Below are positions 1 to 11,258 of a DNA stretch of 64,000 nt, piece by piece. Each line of letters opens with the position of its first letter. Position 1 is the stretch's first letter. The DNA comes from Datisca glomerata (lineage: Eukaryota; Streptophyta; Magnoliopsida; Cucurbitales; Datiscaceae), in contig QANY01008723.1 of the NCBI GenBank assembly GCA_003255025.1, positions 620,001 through 684,000 on the forward strand. Reading direction: 5' to 3'. A program made the translations under genes and the position numbers. Below the pieces are notes generated by a model. It did not search any database, was not told the origin of the DNA, and saw nothing but the letters and a program-made list of their open reading frames with translations.

Positions 1-840
1 CAACTATTGCATGATTTTGGATTCAATTCTAAGACTGAGAATTGATGATTGAATGTGCTCTTTGTTTATAACATCATTAGAATTTCATAAGTTAGAGATA
101 ATTATGAATCTAGTGTAGTAACTATAATTTCTTGTACTTAATGAGTTTCATTATATTGAATCCTGACAGAGATATATGATTCATATTTTTTATTCATGAT
201 TATCGATGCTTGAGAAAGATTGGTAATTATATTATAGAAATTTTCTATCAAGAATAAACATTAATTGATTGAGAATTGGAATGTAGAGCATGTTTGGTTT
301 GGTGAAATTGAAAGTCTTAAAGCTTTTAACTAGTCAAATTTTATCTTTGTCAAATATGTACCGTTATAGTTTAGTTAAAAATACCAACTTTTCGACATTC
401 TCAAGTAAAATTAAGGTTTAGTTTATTTCAATTATTAATATCAATCAATCATGTGGACAATACTCTATTTTATAATAATTTATTACTTGACAACGATAGT
501 GTACACTTGTACTATGTAAAATTCGTAACAACATAATACATGGTAGTATATTCATAAGCACCAAAACGGTTGAACATATCCTCTAGTTCTAGCAGACTCA
601 TTTTATCCAAGTCACAGTCATCCAAAAATAGAGATTTTACCTCCTAAGTATTTTGTATGAGTAGACCATTCAAACTGCCCATTATGAAGCACATGAATTG
701 AAAATGGATATAGAGCCATTACCGTAATTAAAACAATCCCAATCAGTATATAATTAGATAAAAAAAACCCTTAATTGTGAATTTATACTATATTAATTAT
801 TTAATTAGACTATAATTCCCCACTGAAGTCATAATTTCTA
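1..840. other. AT-rich stretch with no supported gene
   Basis: No reading frame of meaningful length or recognisable protein motif occurs on either strand. No clear terminal repeat pair was seen. Best described as intergenic or decayed repeat DNA. Confidence 0.6.
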
Positions 841-931
841 AAATTGGAAACCCTAATTCCTAAAATTATGAATTAGAGTTTGTTAACTTTAAGAATTAGG
901 GTTCCTGATGAGAATTAGGGTTTCCCAATTT
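841..931. repeat. imperfect inverted repeat
   Basis: The left arm at 841-860 (AAATTGGAAACCCTAATTCC) is nearly the reverse complement of 911-931 (AGAATTAGGGTTTCCCAATT). They are separated by about 50 bases that carry further copies of AATTAGGG/CCCTAAT. It could fold as a hairpin or be the paired ends of a very short decayed element. The AATTAGGG motif is not the plant telomere repeat TTTAGGG. Confidence 0.55.
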
Positions 932-965
932 AGGAACCCAAATTCCTATTCGAAGAATAGAACAA

Positions 966-1219
966 AACAATAACTCGAGCACGCCCAGAAAAACAATAAC
1001 TCAAGTACACCCAGAAGAACAATAACTCAAGCACACCCAGAAGAACAATAACTCGAAGAACGGAGCAATGCGGAATAGAATAAACTCAAAGAACATAAAA
1101 CATACCTCCTTGAAACAGAGACAACCTCCTCAGAGATCTTCAACCTCCTACAATCATTTACGAAGAAGAACAATAACTCGAGCACACTCAGAAGAACAAT
1201 TACTCGAGCACAATAGTTG
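966..1219. repeat. 26-bp tandem repeat in two blocks
   Basis: The word TAACTC recurs at 971, 997, 1023 and 1049, an exact 26-bp period within a unit like AACAATAACTCAAGCACACC plus CAGAAG. A second block repeats the same unit at about 1168-1219 (TAACTC at 1174, TTACTC at 1200) after an interruption of about 110 bp. A translated frame at 1068-1259 is an artefact of this repeat. Confidence 0.75.
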
Positions 1220-1259
1220 CGAAGAGGAGAGTGATTTTTCGCGAACCCTAGCCACCTAA

Positions 1260-1560
1260 TTTGGGAAGAGTGATTTTTTCGAAGATGCAAAAAATCGAGT
1301 TGAGCTGTAATTTTGGTAAGGGTTAAACCCACGTGGCTGCTCGGGTAATAAAACAGGTGATATGGCGTTAAATATTTTGCCACGTAGAACAACCGTGACG
1401 GTCCGTTAATTTTTTTAAGCGGAGTACCTTCGGAAGGTCAAACGTGGATCAACAATATAACTGTAGGATCTATTACGCTACTTTTTAAAGTTGAGGGTTG
1501 AAAATAAAAATTATCCCAAACGACAGGGGGTAAAACTCTAGTTTACCCTTTTACTTTTCT
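1260..1560. other. possible transposon end remnant, no gene
   Basis: Contains the phrases AAAGTTGAGGGTTG and ACAGGGGGTAAAACT and CCACGT-type segments that resemble ends of Mutator-type or related plant elements. The matching partner end was not located, so no element is called. Confidence 0.2.
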
Positions 1561-1699
1561 AATTCTTTTTTACTAATCACAGTAATTAATTTGATTTCAA
1601 AAACTCGTCTCATTAGTTATTAAATAATAGTAATTTATATATACAAAAAGTATTTAGGTTTTTGACAAATGACATATGTCAGGTATGGATGCTTGGAGC

Positions 1700-2476
1700 T
1701 AGAGATGTAAATCGGTCCGGTTCAGGCCTGCCGGAGACAAAAAAATCAGGTTTAGATTGGATATTAGATTGGGCTTGCCTGAAATTCATTTTACTCAAGC
1801 CCAAAACTCAGATCAATACCCTATGTTTCGAGCTCCTATTTCGGGCTTCGGTCTAGGCCCAATTTTGAAATAATTCTCTTTAGCTTGTAATCAGTTTTTC
1901 TCTTCAACCACACATATATTGGATGTACTAATTAAAATAACAAAAATATATAAATGAGAGATAAAGTTTAAGAGATTAGGAGAGACTTATATTTGACATA
2001 GAGAGTGTGAATTTTTTAGAAGTAGAGGAATATTAAAGAAATTATGTGAAATTTTTGTAGCATAAAAACATTAAAGATGTCGATTAGGTTTTAGTCAAGA
2101 AATTAAAATTAATTATTTTTTGTCTACTTTACAAACTAATGCCAATACTAAATACTTTTTAGTAAGATTTTTCCCATTACAATTAATGTGAATTTATCAA
2201 TATTAATATTAACTTTGACAATTATTGGCTATATATACAAATAATTTTTTAGGTGAGTTGGGGTCTGGACTGACTATTTTTAGTTTTCGACTCAGTATCT
2301 AGACTGAGACTATTATGCCTGCAATTTTCTTTTCACCTTCAAAGCTTAAAACCCGACCCAGTTTTATTTGGTTTGGTCTCAGGCTTTGACTTTCAGTCTC
2401 GATTCCATACCATGGTCGGATCGGTCTTGTACGGGCTTATTAGGTTTTGGGTACTCTGGATTTTCTTACATTCCTG
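1700..2476. mobile_element. possible decayed hAT-type non-autonomous element
   Basis: The left end TAGAGATGTAA and the reverse complement of the right end CAGGAATGTAA are similar, as expected of hAT termini. The flanking octamers CTTGGAGC (1692-1699) and TTTGGTGC (2477-2484) match at 6 of 8 places and could be an aged target duplication. The interior has repeated CGGTCCGG/GGTCTGG-type words but no transposase frame. The assignment is an inference. Confidence 0.4.
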
Positions 2477-2503
2477 TTTGGTGCAGTGAAATGTGTCCTA
2501 CCC

Positions 2504-2506
<3 letters not shown>

Positions 2507-2542
<36 letters not shown>
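2507..2542. repeat. (TA)n microsatellite
   Basis: About 18 uninterrupted TA units directly visible, just beyond the right edge of the possible hAT remnant. Confidence 0.95.
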
Positions 2543-2543
<1 letters not shown>

Positions 2544-2786
2544 TATACTATAAGGATACTCCTGCAACATTTTAATAAAATTACAAGAAATAGAGATACA
2601 TAAGAATGTATAATGTAACATTGATATAGCAAAAAAGTATCAAACTATTAACCATTTTATGAGAGACTTGACGATAATTACCATGTCAATCCAACGATGT
2701 AAACACTCAAGTAAAAAATATGATTGCAGTGCTCATGATCAGTATAAAAATCAACTATGAAAAATAAAGTTTGAAAAACTTGAGTG

Positions 2787-3190
2787 TGGATGTCTATTTG
2801 CCGGGTTGTCCACCTAAACCAGAGGCAGTTATAGATGCTATAACAAAACTTCGTAAGAAAATATCTCGAGAAATCTATAAAGATCGAATTAAGTCTCAAC
2901 AGGAGAATCGGTGTTTTACTACCAACCACAAATTTCACGTTGGACGAAGTACTCATACTGGAAATTATGATCCAGGATTACTCTATCAACCATCATCTAC
3001 TTCAGAGATCATTCCTCCTGAAACATTTTTCAAATACAAAAGTTCAGTATCTTCCTACAAATTAGTGAATTAGGCATGATACTTTTGTAGAGAATAACAA
3101 AGAAGGAGTGTCAATCTTCATAAATTTTTTAGCATAAATGAGAAATACTTATACAAATCAAAATGCGGGAGAGATAAAAAATAATTTGAA
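2787..3190 (+). pseudogene. ndhK: plastid ndhK 3' fragment in nuclear DNA (NUPT)
   Basis: From 2787 to the stop at 3073 the frame reads as the C-terminal part of plastid NADH dehydrogenase-like subunit K (NdhK). [19 protein letters not shown], the [17 protein letters not shown] segment and a C-terminal [13 protein letters not shown] are all typical of plastid NdhK from memory. The N-terminal half with the iron-sulfur cysteines is missing: upstream of about 2787 the sequence no longer resembles ndhK. Downstream bases to about 3190 look like the plastid ndhK-ndhJ spacer, which is an inference. The surroundings are transposon-rich nuclear DNA and no other plastid gene is present, so this is a small transferred plastid fragment. 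It is not a functional gene. The few changes suggest a fairly recent transfer. Confidence 0.85.
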
Positions 3191-4764
3191 TTAAAAATTC
3201 GATAACTACAATAACTCAAATATAAAATCAAAAGCCAAAAAAGAGGAAATAAAAAATTCCTCCACCCCTAAAGCATTTTTTAATATACTGAGTTCAGAAT
3301 ATAAAAACTCTCCTCCTTCAAAATCAGGTAAGGTTGATTACTTAATCCAAAAGCAGATGGTAAGCATTTTTGTGTACTAGTTTTTATATGTGCGTTGTGT
3401 CTGAGTATAAGAATTTTATACATAATTAAATATCAAGAATTTAGCATTAAAATTTTTTAATTTTTTTATTTCTAGAGCATGAAATTAATTTAATTTATTA
3501 TCTAATTTTCTAATCCTACATTTTATGATAAGTTTATTCACAATTGTGATATATAAATAGAAATATAAAGCATATGAGTTTGATAATATATTTATTGTCA
3601 TTTCATGAAAAGTATCATGGATAATATTTTAATATTTTTGTTTTAATTTTGTGAAATAATCTCATCAATTCAAATAGGAAATATATATAATTTTAGTACA
3701 TGTGCAAGTCCTCGTGTTAAATCATACCTTGGTTGTCAATTTTTTCTTATATCAAATATATTTAAAAGTATATTTTACTCTCGCCCAATATATATATATC
3801 AAATTAAATTATAAGTTATATTATTACTATTAATTATAATAACTATTATAAATTACAATTTAAATTAGTCATTAATTTAAAATATAGAAGTGTCTTTTTA
3901 ATTGTTTAGTTGAATGACTTCATGATGATATTTAATAAATGAAACTCTAATTATTTGAGTGGAAAGTGTGGATAAACTTATCAAAAAATTTCCAAATGAT
4001 GTGATGAATAAAAAGTTTTTTCACTCTTCAACTATTATAGTCAAATTCCAAGCATAAGGAATTTCAAAATTTTAAAAAATTCTAAGAAGCTATAAGGTCA
4101 GTGTTACCTTCGTAGAAGTCTCTATATTTATCTGTGGTCACTATAATTTGTTCTCTGAAAGGTATTTGCTTGAACTAGTCTTCCCAATAAGACTAATAAC
4201 TAATATCTGTAACTTAAAGAGCGCTTTTCTTTAGTCCTCATCATACAACTACTTTCATAGTCTATAGAAAATATCTGTAAATGTGTTCAAGAGTTGTTCC
4301 CTTTCTTGTTGTTTAAAAAGAGCAGAAAAAATAGTTGACGGACAAGATATCCTGTTTGAGGGAAAAATATCAAAAACACCCCCTCGACTTTACACAATAT
4401 CAATAAGAAACTCTCAACTTCGAAGTCTTTCGGTAAAATTTTGTTATTCAATCAAAGAGACATCCTATATTAATTTGGACTTTACTAGACGTTAAAATGG
4501 ACATGTGCACAACACATGACATATTACATCCCATTATACTATTTTTCTCTTTTCTCAAACGAAACGAGCAGAAACAATATATGGTGTCGATTTGGCTTTG
4601 CAACTCTACTTCTGCACCGGTACCAACAGATTAGCCACCGTGCTCGAGCAAGCAAAGATCTTTAAGCAAAAGTATTGTCCTACTTTTCCAAACACAGCGA
4701 ACGAGTTAATCCCTACCCCTTCACACACGCACACTGTAAGTTTGTAATTAATTACATGCAAATA
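3191..4764. other. AT-rich stretch without a supported gene
   Basis: No coding sequence was recognised. The segment near 4370-4450 (ACACCCCCTCGACTTT) resembles the outer end of a plant DNA transposon, but no partner end was found nearby. Confidence 0.5.
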
Positions 4765-4772
4765 ACAATTAT

Positions 4773-5772
4773 TAGGGGTGTTCAACAGTCGGTCTGGTTA
4801 GACTTTTAGAGAAAAATAAGATCAGACCGAAAATCACAGTCCTCTTATATGAAGGACCGAATGGACCAAAAATCTGAAAAAATCCGGACCGACCAGACCG
4901 AAATTCAACAGTCGGTTCGGACGGATTTAACGGACTAAATAACTGTTTTGCAATAACTGTCTGCGCTGAGGGAAAGGGAGAGGGTCTGAGCTGAGGGAGA
5001 GGGAGAGGGTCTGAGCTGAGGGAGAGGGAGAGGGTCTGAGTGAGAGGCAAGGTCATGAGACGTGAGAGGGGCTGAGCTAAGGGAGAGAGAGTGAAAAGGG
5101 ATTGAGTTAAGGGAGGGGAGAGGTAAGAGGAAGTTGTGAGACGTGAGGGGGGCTGAGCTGGGGGAGAGAGAGTAAAGAGGGAGTCATGTGAGGGAGCGTA
5201 GAAGTGAGAGGCAGAGACGTGAGAAGGGCTGAGCTGAGGGAGAGAGAGTGAAGAGGGACTGAGCTGAGGGAGGGGAGAGGTGAGAGATAGAGTCGTGAGA
5301 CGTGAGAGGGGCTGAGCTAGTGAGAGAGAGTGAAGAGGGACTGAGCTGAGGGAGGGGAGAGGGGCTAGCTGGAGGCGAGACGTGAGAGGGGCTGGCTAGA
5401 GGCGAGACACGAGAGGCACTGACTGGAGGCAAGACGAGAGATGCACTGACTGGAGGCGAGACGCTAGAGGGGCTGGCTGGAGGCGAGACGCGAGAGGCAC
5501 TGGCTGGAGGTGAGACGCAAAGAAGGAGAGGGTCTGACTGAGCTGAGGGAGAGAAGAGAAATAACCTAAAACTCTAAAAAAAATTACATATATGTATACT
5601 ATACGGTCGGACAGGTCGGATCGGTCCATAATTAACGAAAATTTTAGACCGGTCTGAAATCTTGGTCCTCTCTAAAAGGATGACCGAACCGACCATTAAT
5701 AATAAAAATATCATCCAGACCGATCAATTTCAGTTCGGACTAAACGGTCTGGATGGTTTTTGAACACCCCCA
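4773..5772. mobile_element. non-autonomous hAT element with perfect 8-bp target duplication
   Basis: The element begins TAGGGGTGTTCAA and ends with the complement of TGGGGGTGTTCAA, a terminal inverted repeat typical of plant hAT elements. It is flanked by identical octamers ACAATTAT at 4765-4772 and 5773-5780, the 8-bp duplication expected for hAT transposition. The body is exactly 1000 bp. Subterminal regions carry many CGGTCNGG/CCGACC words on both sides, possible transposase binding sites (inference). No transposase frame is present, so mobility would need a transposase in trans. The centre is a purine-rich minisatellite. Frames on the minus strand rich in Ser, Leu and Pro are translations of that repeat. 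Confidence 0.9.
4958..5562. repeat. GA-rich minisatellite inside the hAT element
   Basis: Repeated words GCTGAGGGAGAGGGAGAGGG, GAGCTGAGGGAGGGGAGAGG and CTGGAGGCGAGACG recur many times in overlapping variants. The strand is strongly purine-biased. It behaves as an internally amplified, irregular tandem array. Confidence 0.8.
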
Positions 5773-6029
5773 ACAATTATGCATATAATTTAATGCTGTT
5801 AGATCATTAGAATTTTATGATTTTCACATTGCATTAATCATTGAAAAACATACCTTGATCCATTGTAGTACCTTGAAAGATTAAAGAACTTGATGAATGC
5901 TTAATATTCTTCACTCATTGATATACATATTACAGGCTATGAACAATATTAGAAACAAAACATATAATTGAGCTTAAAGTGTCAAATGCATAAACATCAT
6001 AAAATTCATTACACAACATCAATAATGAT

Positions 6030-6652
6030 ATCCAATAATGCCCATCCTTTCAACATGACCAATAAATGTCTTAGGTGGTAATCCTTTTGTTAAAGGATTT
6101 ACAATAATAAGATTTGTGCTAATATACTCAATTGACACTCTTTATTTCTGAACATCTTATTTAACAATAAAGTATTTGAAATGTATATCTTTAGTAACCT
6201 TTGAATACTTGTCATTGTTTTTGCAAAGAAGATAGATGTGACATTATCATAATAAATTTTTCAACGGCGCGGTCTGGAAATATTGTCAATATTTCTAAGT
6301 CTTGAAATGAAGTTTCACAGCCAATTTTCTTAAATTATGGCTTCAAAGCATGCCACAAACTCAGCTTCCATAACAGATGCAACAATGATAGACTGCTTTC
6401 ATACTTTTTCATGAGATTGCTCCTCTAGCTAAAATTGAACATATCACCAAATGTAGATTTTCTTATATCGATACATCTAGTAAAGTCTGAATCTGAATAT
6501 TCAATCACCTCAAGATGATCAATTCTCCTATATCTGAGCATGTGATTTTTTGTTCCTTGCAGCTTTACAGTGATCCAATCCTGGATTATTTTGATACCAG
6601 TCAAGAAGTCACCCAATGAGATTGATGTATGTCTTCGTGCAAGTTTGAGCAC
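6030..6652 (-). pseudogene. copia A RNase H and C-terminal end of pol
   Basis: Visible motifs include MLRYRRIDHLEVIEYSDSDF followed by RKSTFG (RNase H region) near 6425-6560, and PLTKGLPPKTF near 6060-6120, the usual C-terminal signature of plant copia pol. Frameshifts separate the pieces. The RNase H fold may begin in YSDSDF, where the first acidic residue is expected. Non-functional remnant. Confidence 0.8.
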
Positions 6653-7155
6653 ACATCAAGCTCCCAATAATGGATGGATAAGGAATTCCTTTCATTTGTT
6701 TACGTCCTAGTTTATTCTTTGGGCATTGCATAAGGCTAAATTTATCCCTTTTCTGAATTGGAGCAACACTTGATGAGCACTGTTCATTCTAAATCTCTCT
6801 AGAAATTTATTAATATATGACTCTTGAGAGAACCCTAACTATCATTGTGATCTTTCTCAAAATATTTCTATTCCAACCACAAAAGTTGCGTTTCTTAGAT
6901 CTTTCATTTCAAAGTTACTAGAAATAAATTTCTTCTTCTCATGTAATAAGCTAAGTTCATTAGTTGCAAGCAAGATGTCATCAACATACAGAATCAGAAA
7001 TATAAACTTGCTCATATTGATCTTTGAATATATACGCCAATCACAGTGTCTTCCTTAACTCTAATAAAAGTGAAGGTATCCCTGAAGTTAAGATACCGTA
7101 GGCGGGAAGCTTGTTTAAGTTCATATATTGATTTCTCAAGTTTACAGAGCATGTG
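6653..7155 (-). pseudogene. copia A reverse transcriptase, C-terminal half
   Basis: The polymerase active-site box YVDD is intact at 6973-6987 within LYVDDILLATNE. Upstream, CKLEKSIYELKQASR (near 7090-7150) is the conserved motif that normally precedes it. The frame is joined, across the solo LTR, to GFSIEGNEH at about 9294-9320. Small indels break it elsewhere. Confidence 0.8.
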
Positions 7156-9288
7156 TGTTGGAATCGCCGGCGTTGCGCGACGGAAGCGTGGTGGTTTTAA
7201 AAAAACTTATTTATAAAACGAAAACAATTGTAACACCACGGTTTCCAAAAATAAAATTTTTTAACGAAAAATATTTTTTCTCATCGGAGCCATCTTATAT
7301 CTGTACATTAAATCTAAGGCATATAAAGATATGAATTATATCTCTTGTACTCTATCAAGCGCCCTTGCCGACAACGAACTGGAGGTTTCACAAACAACAA
7401 ACTGTGAGATCCACACCAAGATCTTCTAAGCCAATCTTCAAACACATTAAGACATGCGTGTGCACGTAGAATATATCAAAGATACTTTTATATCTCTAGA
7501 TGTACTCAACATTCGAGATATATAAATTTGGAGAAGGACTTTTTGAAAGATAATTCTAAGAGAGAAATAGAGAATTCACAGAGTTTCGATTAACGATTAA
7601 TGGATCAGATGCTTGTGTTATTTCCTCAGTGGCCAATAGAATATTATCTATATATATATATATATATATATTCTAGGTTAAGGCTCCTTAGATTAGGGTT
7701 CTTAAAAATAATAATTAATTAGAAATTTGACACTGCAGTGGGACCACTATATTCTGCGCCATACTGTAGTGGGACCCATTATAGTTTAACGCAACACTGC
7801 CGTGTCGGGTGGCACTGCAGTGTGCTCCACCAATCACTGATTCCAAATCAGTGATTGGCGTGTGACATTTTGAAAATGCCACGTGGCAATTATCAATTTT
7901 CAAATTTATTCTTTTAAACAGATAAATATTTATGCATTATCTCATATAATCATAAATATCAATTGATGTAAAATTAATTTATCTCATAAAATCTTAACGA
8001 TAAACTTATATGTTAATTCAAAATTAACCAATCACTTGATTCACAATTCAAGTTGTTATCTCATAATAATTTAATATTATATAATTTCATAAATCAAATA
8101 TATTGTCTCACTTATCGATTAATATAAAACTAATCGATATAATTATTTAATTATAATTTCTGAAAATTACAATAAATAATTTAATTAATTGATCAATATC
8201 ACATAACTATCTCATAATTATGTATTTGCCCCAGAAATTTAATTTCTTTTGCAAGCTAGTCCTTTTCTTATGTCCTGAAACATTCACACCCTAGACCGTG
8301 CAGTGTAGAGGTGGCTCGGGGATTATGGACCTATAATTTTAAGATTCAATAAATCAGATTATTAATTAAACTCTTTAATTAAATAATCTTATTTATTAAT
8401 TTCATTATTACTTCACTATAAATATGAAATTGCACTCTTAGTAATTACATAATTTATTTACAGAATAATCTCGTGTAGTCCATTGATATAATCACTTCAT
8501 GTAGTTCTATCATCCAATTATTGGTTCGTAAATTAGAGCTCATCAAAATTACCGTTTTACCCTTCTAATTACCTCTTGATCCTTAATATCATTAATTTAC
8601 TTGTGAAAGGTCAATTTATAATTGTATTATAAATTTGAGCTCAATAATCATTCAGTTCCAGAATTAACACTTAAGAGAACCAATATACTATCCGTTAGGA
8701 AAACTTAGATTCCAAATCTTGTAAGATCATGTTTCCAGCCATCCATGTCAATGAATCTTCAAAACCAAAGTCACTAGCCTATTTTACGAACAAGCATTAA
8801 CGAGTGAATCAAAAGATTCAGTAGACATGTATAGGAGTTCATGACTACTCAGGATTTAGACTGATCTACATATGATCATCTAATTGATGCATATTAAATC
8901 TTTATGATAAACGATAAGTTAATAAAGATATTAATCTACATCGGTCATATCCTATATAATCTAATGATATAAAGTACATTTACTAAGATATCTATCCACA
9001 TTAGTGATCCGGATCTAGATCACTTGCATTCAAAATGCTTAGCGAACCATACTAGCAACCATTCATTAAAAATTTCATTCTTTAATATGTTGCAGACTAT
9101 TTTATTCATTATCTATGATCTTAATCCTCTTGTACTAATACAAGATCATAGTCTCATTAATGAATATAAAATATTTATATAAATTATTCAACAATAATTC
9201 AAAAGAAAATTTATACGAAAAATATAATTTCATCAATCTCATATTAAAAAATGTCTAAACACATACTTTGAGGGCACTATGCTCAACA
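7156..9288. mobile_element. solo LTR (2.13 kb) with ATGTG target duplication
   Basis: The segment begins TGTTGGAATC and ends CTCAACA, the TG...CA ends typical of an LTR. It is flanked by identical ATGTG pentamers at 7151-7155 and 9289-9293. The insertion point falls inside the reverse transcriptase codons of copia A: removing the insert and one pentamer rejoins the conserved motif. No protein-coding frame lies inside. It is most simply a solo LTR left by recombination between two LTRs. Its orientation cannot be fixed because TGTTG/CAACA is symmetrical. It contains a (TA)n run at 7649-7671. Confidence 0.85.
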
Positions 9289-9293
9289 ATGTG

Positions 9294-9601
9294 TTCATTT
9301 CCTTCAATGGAAAAACCTTTAGGCTAATCTATATAAACCTCTTCATCTAAATTCCTATTTGAAAATGTAATTTTCACATCCATATGTTGTAATTCTAAGT
9401 CATAATGAGCTATTAGCGCCATGATAATTCTAAAAACTTACTTCTTAGAGACAAGCAAAAATTTATCCTTGTGGTCAATACCTTCTTTTTGAGTAAAACC
9501 TTTGCAACCAATATGGTTTTGCGTCGTTCGATATTGCCATTAGAGTCACGTTTGGTCTTGAAGGCCCATTTAGACCCGACCCTTTTACATCCTTGAGACA
9601 A
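9294..9601 (-). pseudogene. copia A reverse transcriptase, N-terminal part
   Basis: VGSKWAFKTKRDSNGNIER and ILVAK mark the start of the copia reverse transcriptase. The part nearest 9294 reads as the conserved MDVK...GFSIEGNEH stretch with stops. It lies directly next to the solo LTR insertion site. Confidence 0.8.
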
Positions 9602-10715
9602 TTCAACAAGGTCTCATATTTCATTATGCTTCAGCTCATCTTTCATGGCATATAACCATTTTATATAATTAATACTTTCAATGGCCTATAAAAACGAAAC
9701 TGGATCTTCATTGGTTCCAAAATCAAATTTTGACTCTTATAGATATACCACATAATCATAGGAGATAACATACATTCTTTATCTTTGAGACCTCTTTAAT
9801 ACTATTTCTTGTGGTTCATCTATCATAGATTCATCAAAATTTTCCACATTGTGGGTTGTTTGATCATTTACTTGTTGTTCTTGTCCATTATTCAACTGTT
9901 CAAAAATTGGAGGAACAACAACTTTGGAAGAAGCTAAGGGTATAGGAACTTGTACCCTAACTTTTTCAATTACCACATTTTGTGGTTCTTAACTTCCACT
10001 GACTTAACCATTCTCAATAAGCCTTGCATTTTTAGTTTCAACAATTATAGGTGGGACAATAAAATCTATACCTTTCAGATTTTTCTGGATAATCAATGAA
10101 TAAACCATTGGTTGTTCTTGTACCCAATTTATTTTCTTGTGAATTATAGATCTTTACTTCTGCCAGGCAACCCCAAACATCCAGGTGTCTGAAACTAGGT
10201 TTTCTCTCAGTCCACAGTTTAAAAGGAGTTTTAGGAGCTACCATACTAGAAACCTTGTTTAACTGATACATGATAGCTTTCAATCATGTATCCATAGTAA
10301 TACGGATAAAGATGAGTTACTTAACATACTCCTAACCATATCTAATAAAGTAGGATTACGCCTTTCTGCTACACCATTTTATTGTGGTGCACCTAACATA
10401 GTATACTAAGTACATATACCACGCTTTTCAAAGAATTTAGCGAATTGATCTGGTTAGTTCGAAGTTTCAACATATTTTTCATAATATTTACCACCTCTAT
10501 CAGATCTGATAATCTTCACATCTCTATCTAAATGTCTTTCAACCTCATTAATAAATACCTAGCATCTATTGATTGAAATTTTTTATTACGACAAGTAGAC
10601 ATAACCAAAGCATGAAAAATCATTAACAAATGTGATAAAATTCTTTTCTCTAAAAGATGGAACATCAAGAGTTTATCGTTGTGCATTATTTCAAGAAGCT
10701 ATGTGCTCCTTGTGG
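9602..10715 (-). pseudogene. copia A integrase core, C-terminal domain and linker
   Basis: PKTPFKLWTERKPSFRHLDV and WGCLAEVKIYN (10038-10283) match the C-terminal part of copia integrase. Between 10284 and 10700, broken frames carry recognisable pieces such as HHNKMV for the usual PQQNGV. The stretch 9779-9976 corresponds to the variable linker between integrase and reverse transcriptase. Frameshifts and stops are frequent. Confidence 0.75.
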
Positions 10716-11190
10716 TTCATTTCTTTGTGTGTTTTGTCTGTTTCCCTTTAATACAAACCATACAAATACCAAGATCATTAAAATTCAAGTTAGGGAGGAT
10801 TTCATTTCTTATCAATCTTTCCAATCTACTTTTGGAAATGTGACCTAAACGCTGATGCCACAAGTAAGTTGAACATTCATTTTTTAAATTACGTTTAGTT
10901 CCAACTTTATGATGAAAGGTCAAAAGAGTCTTAGAAACAATATCAAGTTTTAATTTGTATAAATCAACGCAAAGGATACTATAACCAATGAAATATTTTT
11001 TTTCTTAAATAAACTGATACATAAAAAAATTAGAATTATGATAAACAGAAGGCACATCAAAAGTTTGAAATAAATCTAAATGATATCCAATGTCTAAAAT
11101 CAATCAATAAGTTTCAAAAGCTTCAACGGGAGTTTTGACTTGATTCCTCATATAAATGAATAACTCGTTTGAATTTGTGGTTTGAGTCAT
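10716..11190 (-). pseudogene. copia A GAG-pre-integrase domain and protease tail
   Basis: YLWHQRLGHISKSRLERLI followed by ICMVCIKGKQTKH gives the H-x-H...C-x2-C zinc-binding GAG-pre-integrase domain. Upstream, LILDIGYHLDLFQ and related pieces represent the protease-to-integrase spacer. Nothing upstream of 11190 is recognisable as gag. Confidence 0.75.
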
Positions 11191-11258
11191 AAAGAGTTTT
11201 TACATTGTATTTAAAATATGAATGATATAACTGAATCAATCTAATAATGTGAAAGCAC

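Larger units (their letters stand above)
6030..11190 (-). mobile_element. decayed Ty1/copia element A (pol remnant)
   Basis: Reading on the minus strand from 11190 down to 6030, pieces of copia pol appear in the expected order: protease/GAG-pre-integrase, integrase, linker, reverse transcriptase, RNase H. They are broken by many stops and frameshifts. A solo LTR (7156-9288) interrupts the reverse transcriptase. Gag and both LTRs were not recognised. The upstream side abuts a separate inverted-repeat element at 11259, so the 5' part appears to be lost. The remnant is not functional. Confidence 0.85.

Noticed and set aside
841..931. AATTAGGG words as interstitial telomere repeat
   Set aside because: The plant telomere unit is TTTAGGG in tandem; here the words are spaced and inverted.
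4772..5629. Minus-strand Ser/Pro/Leu-rich frames
   Set aside because: Translations of the minisatellite inside the hAT element.
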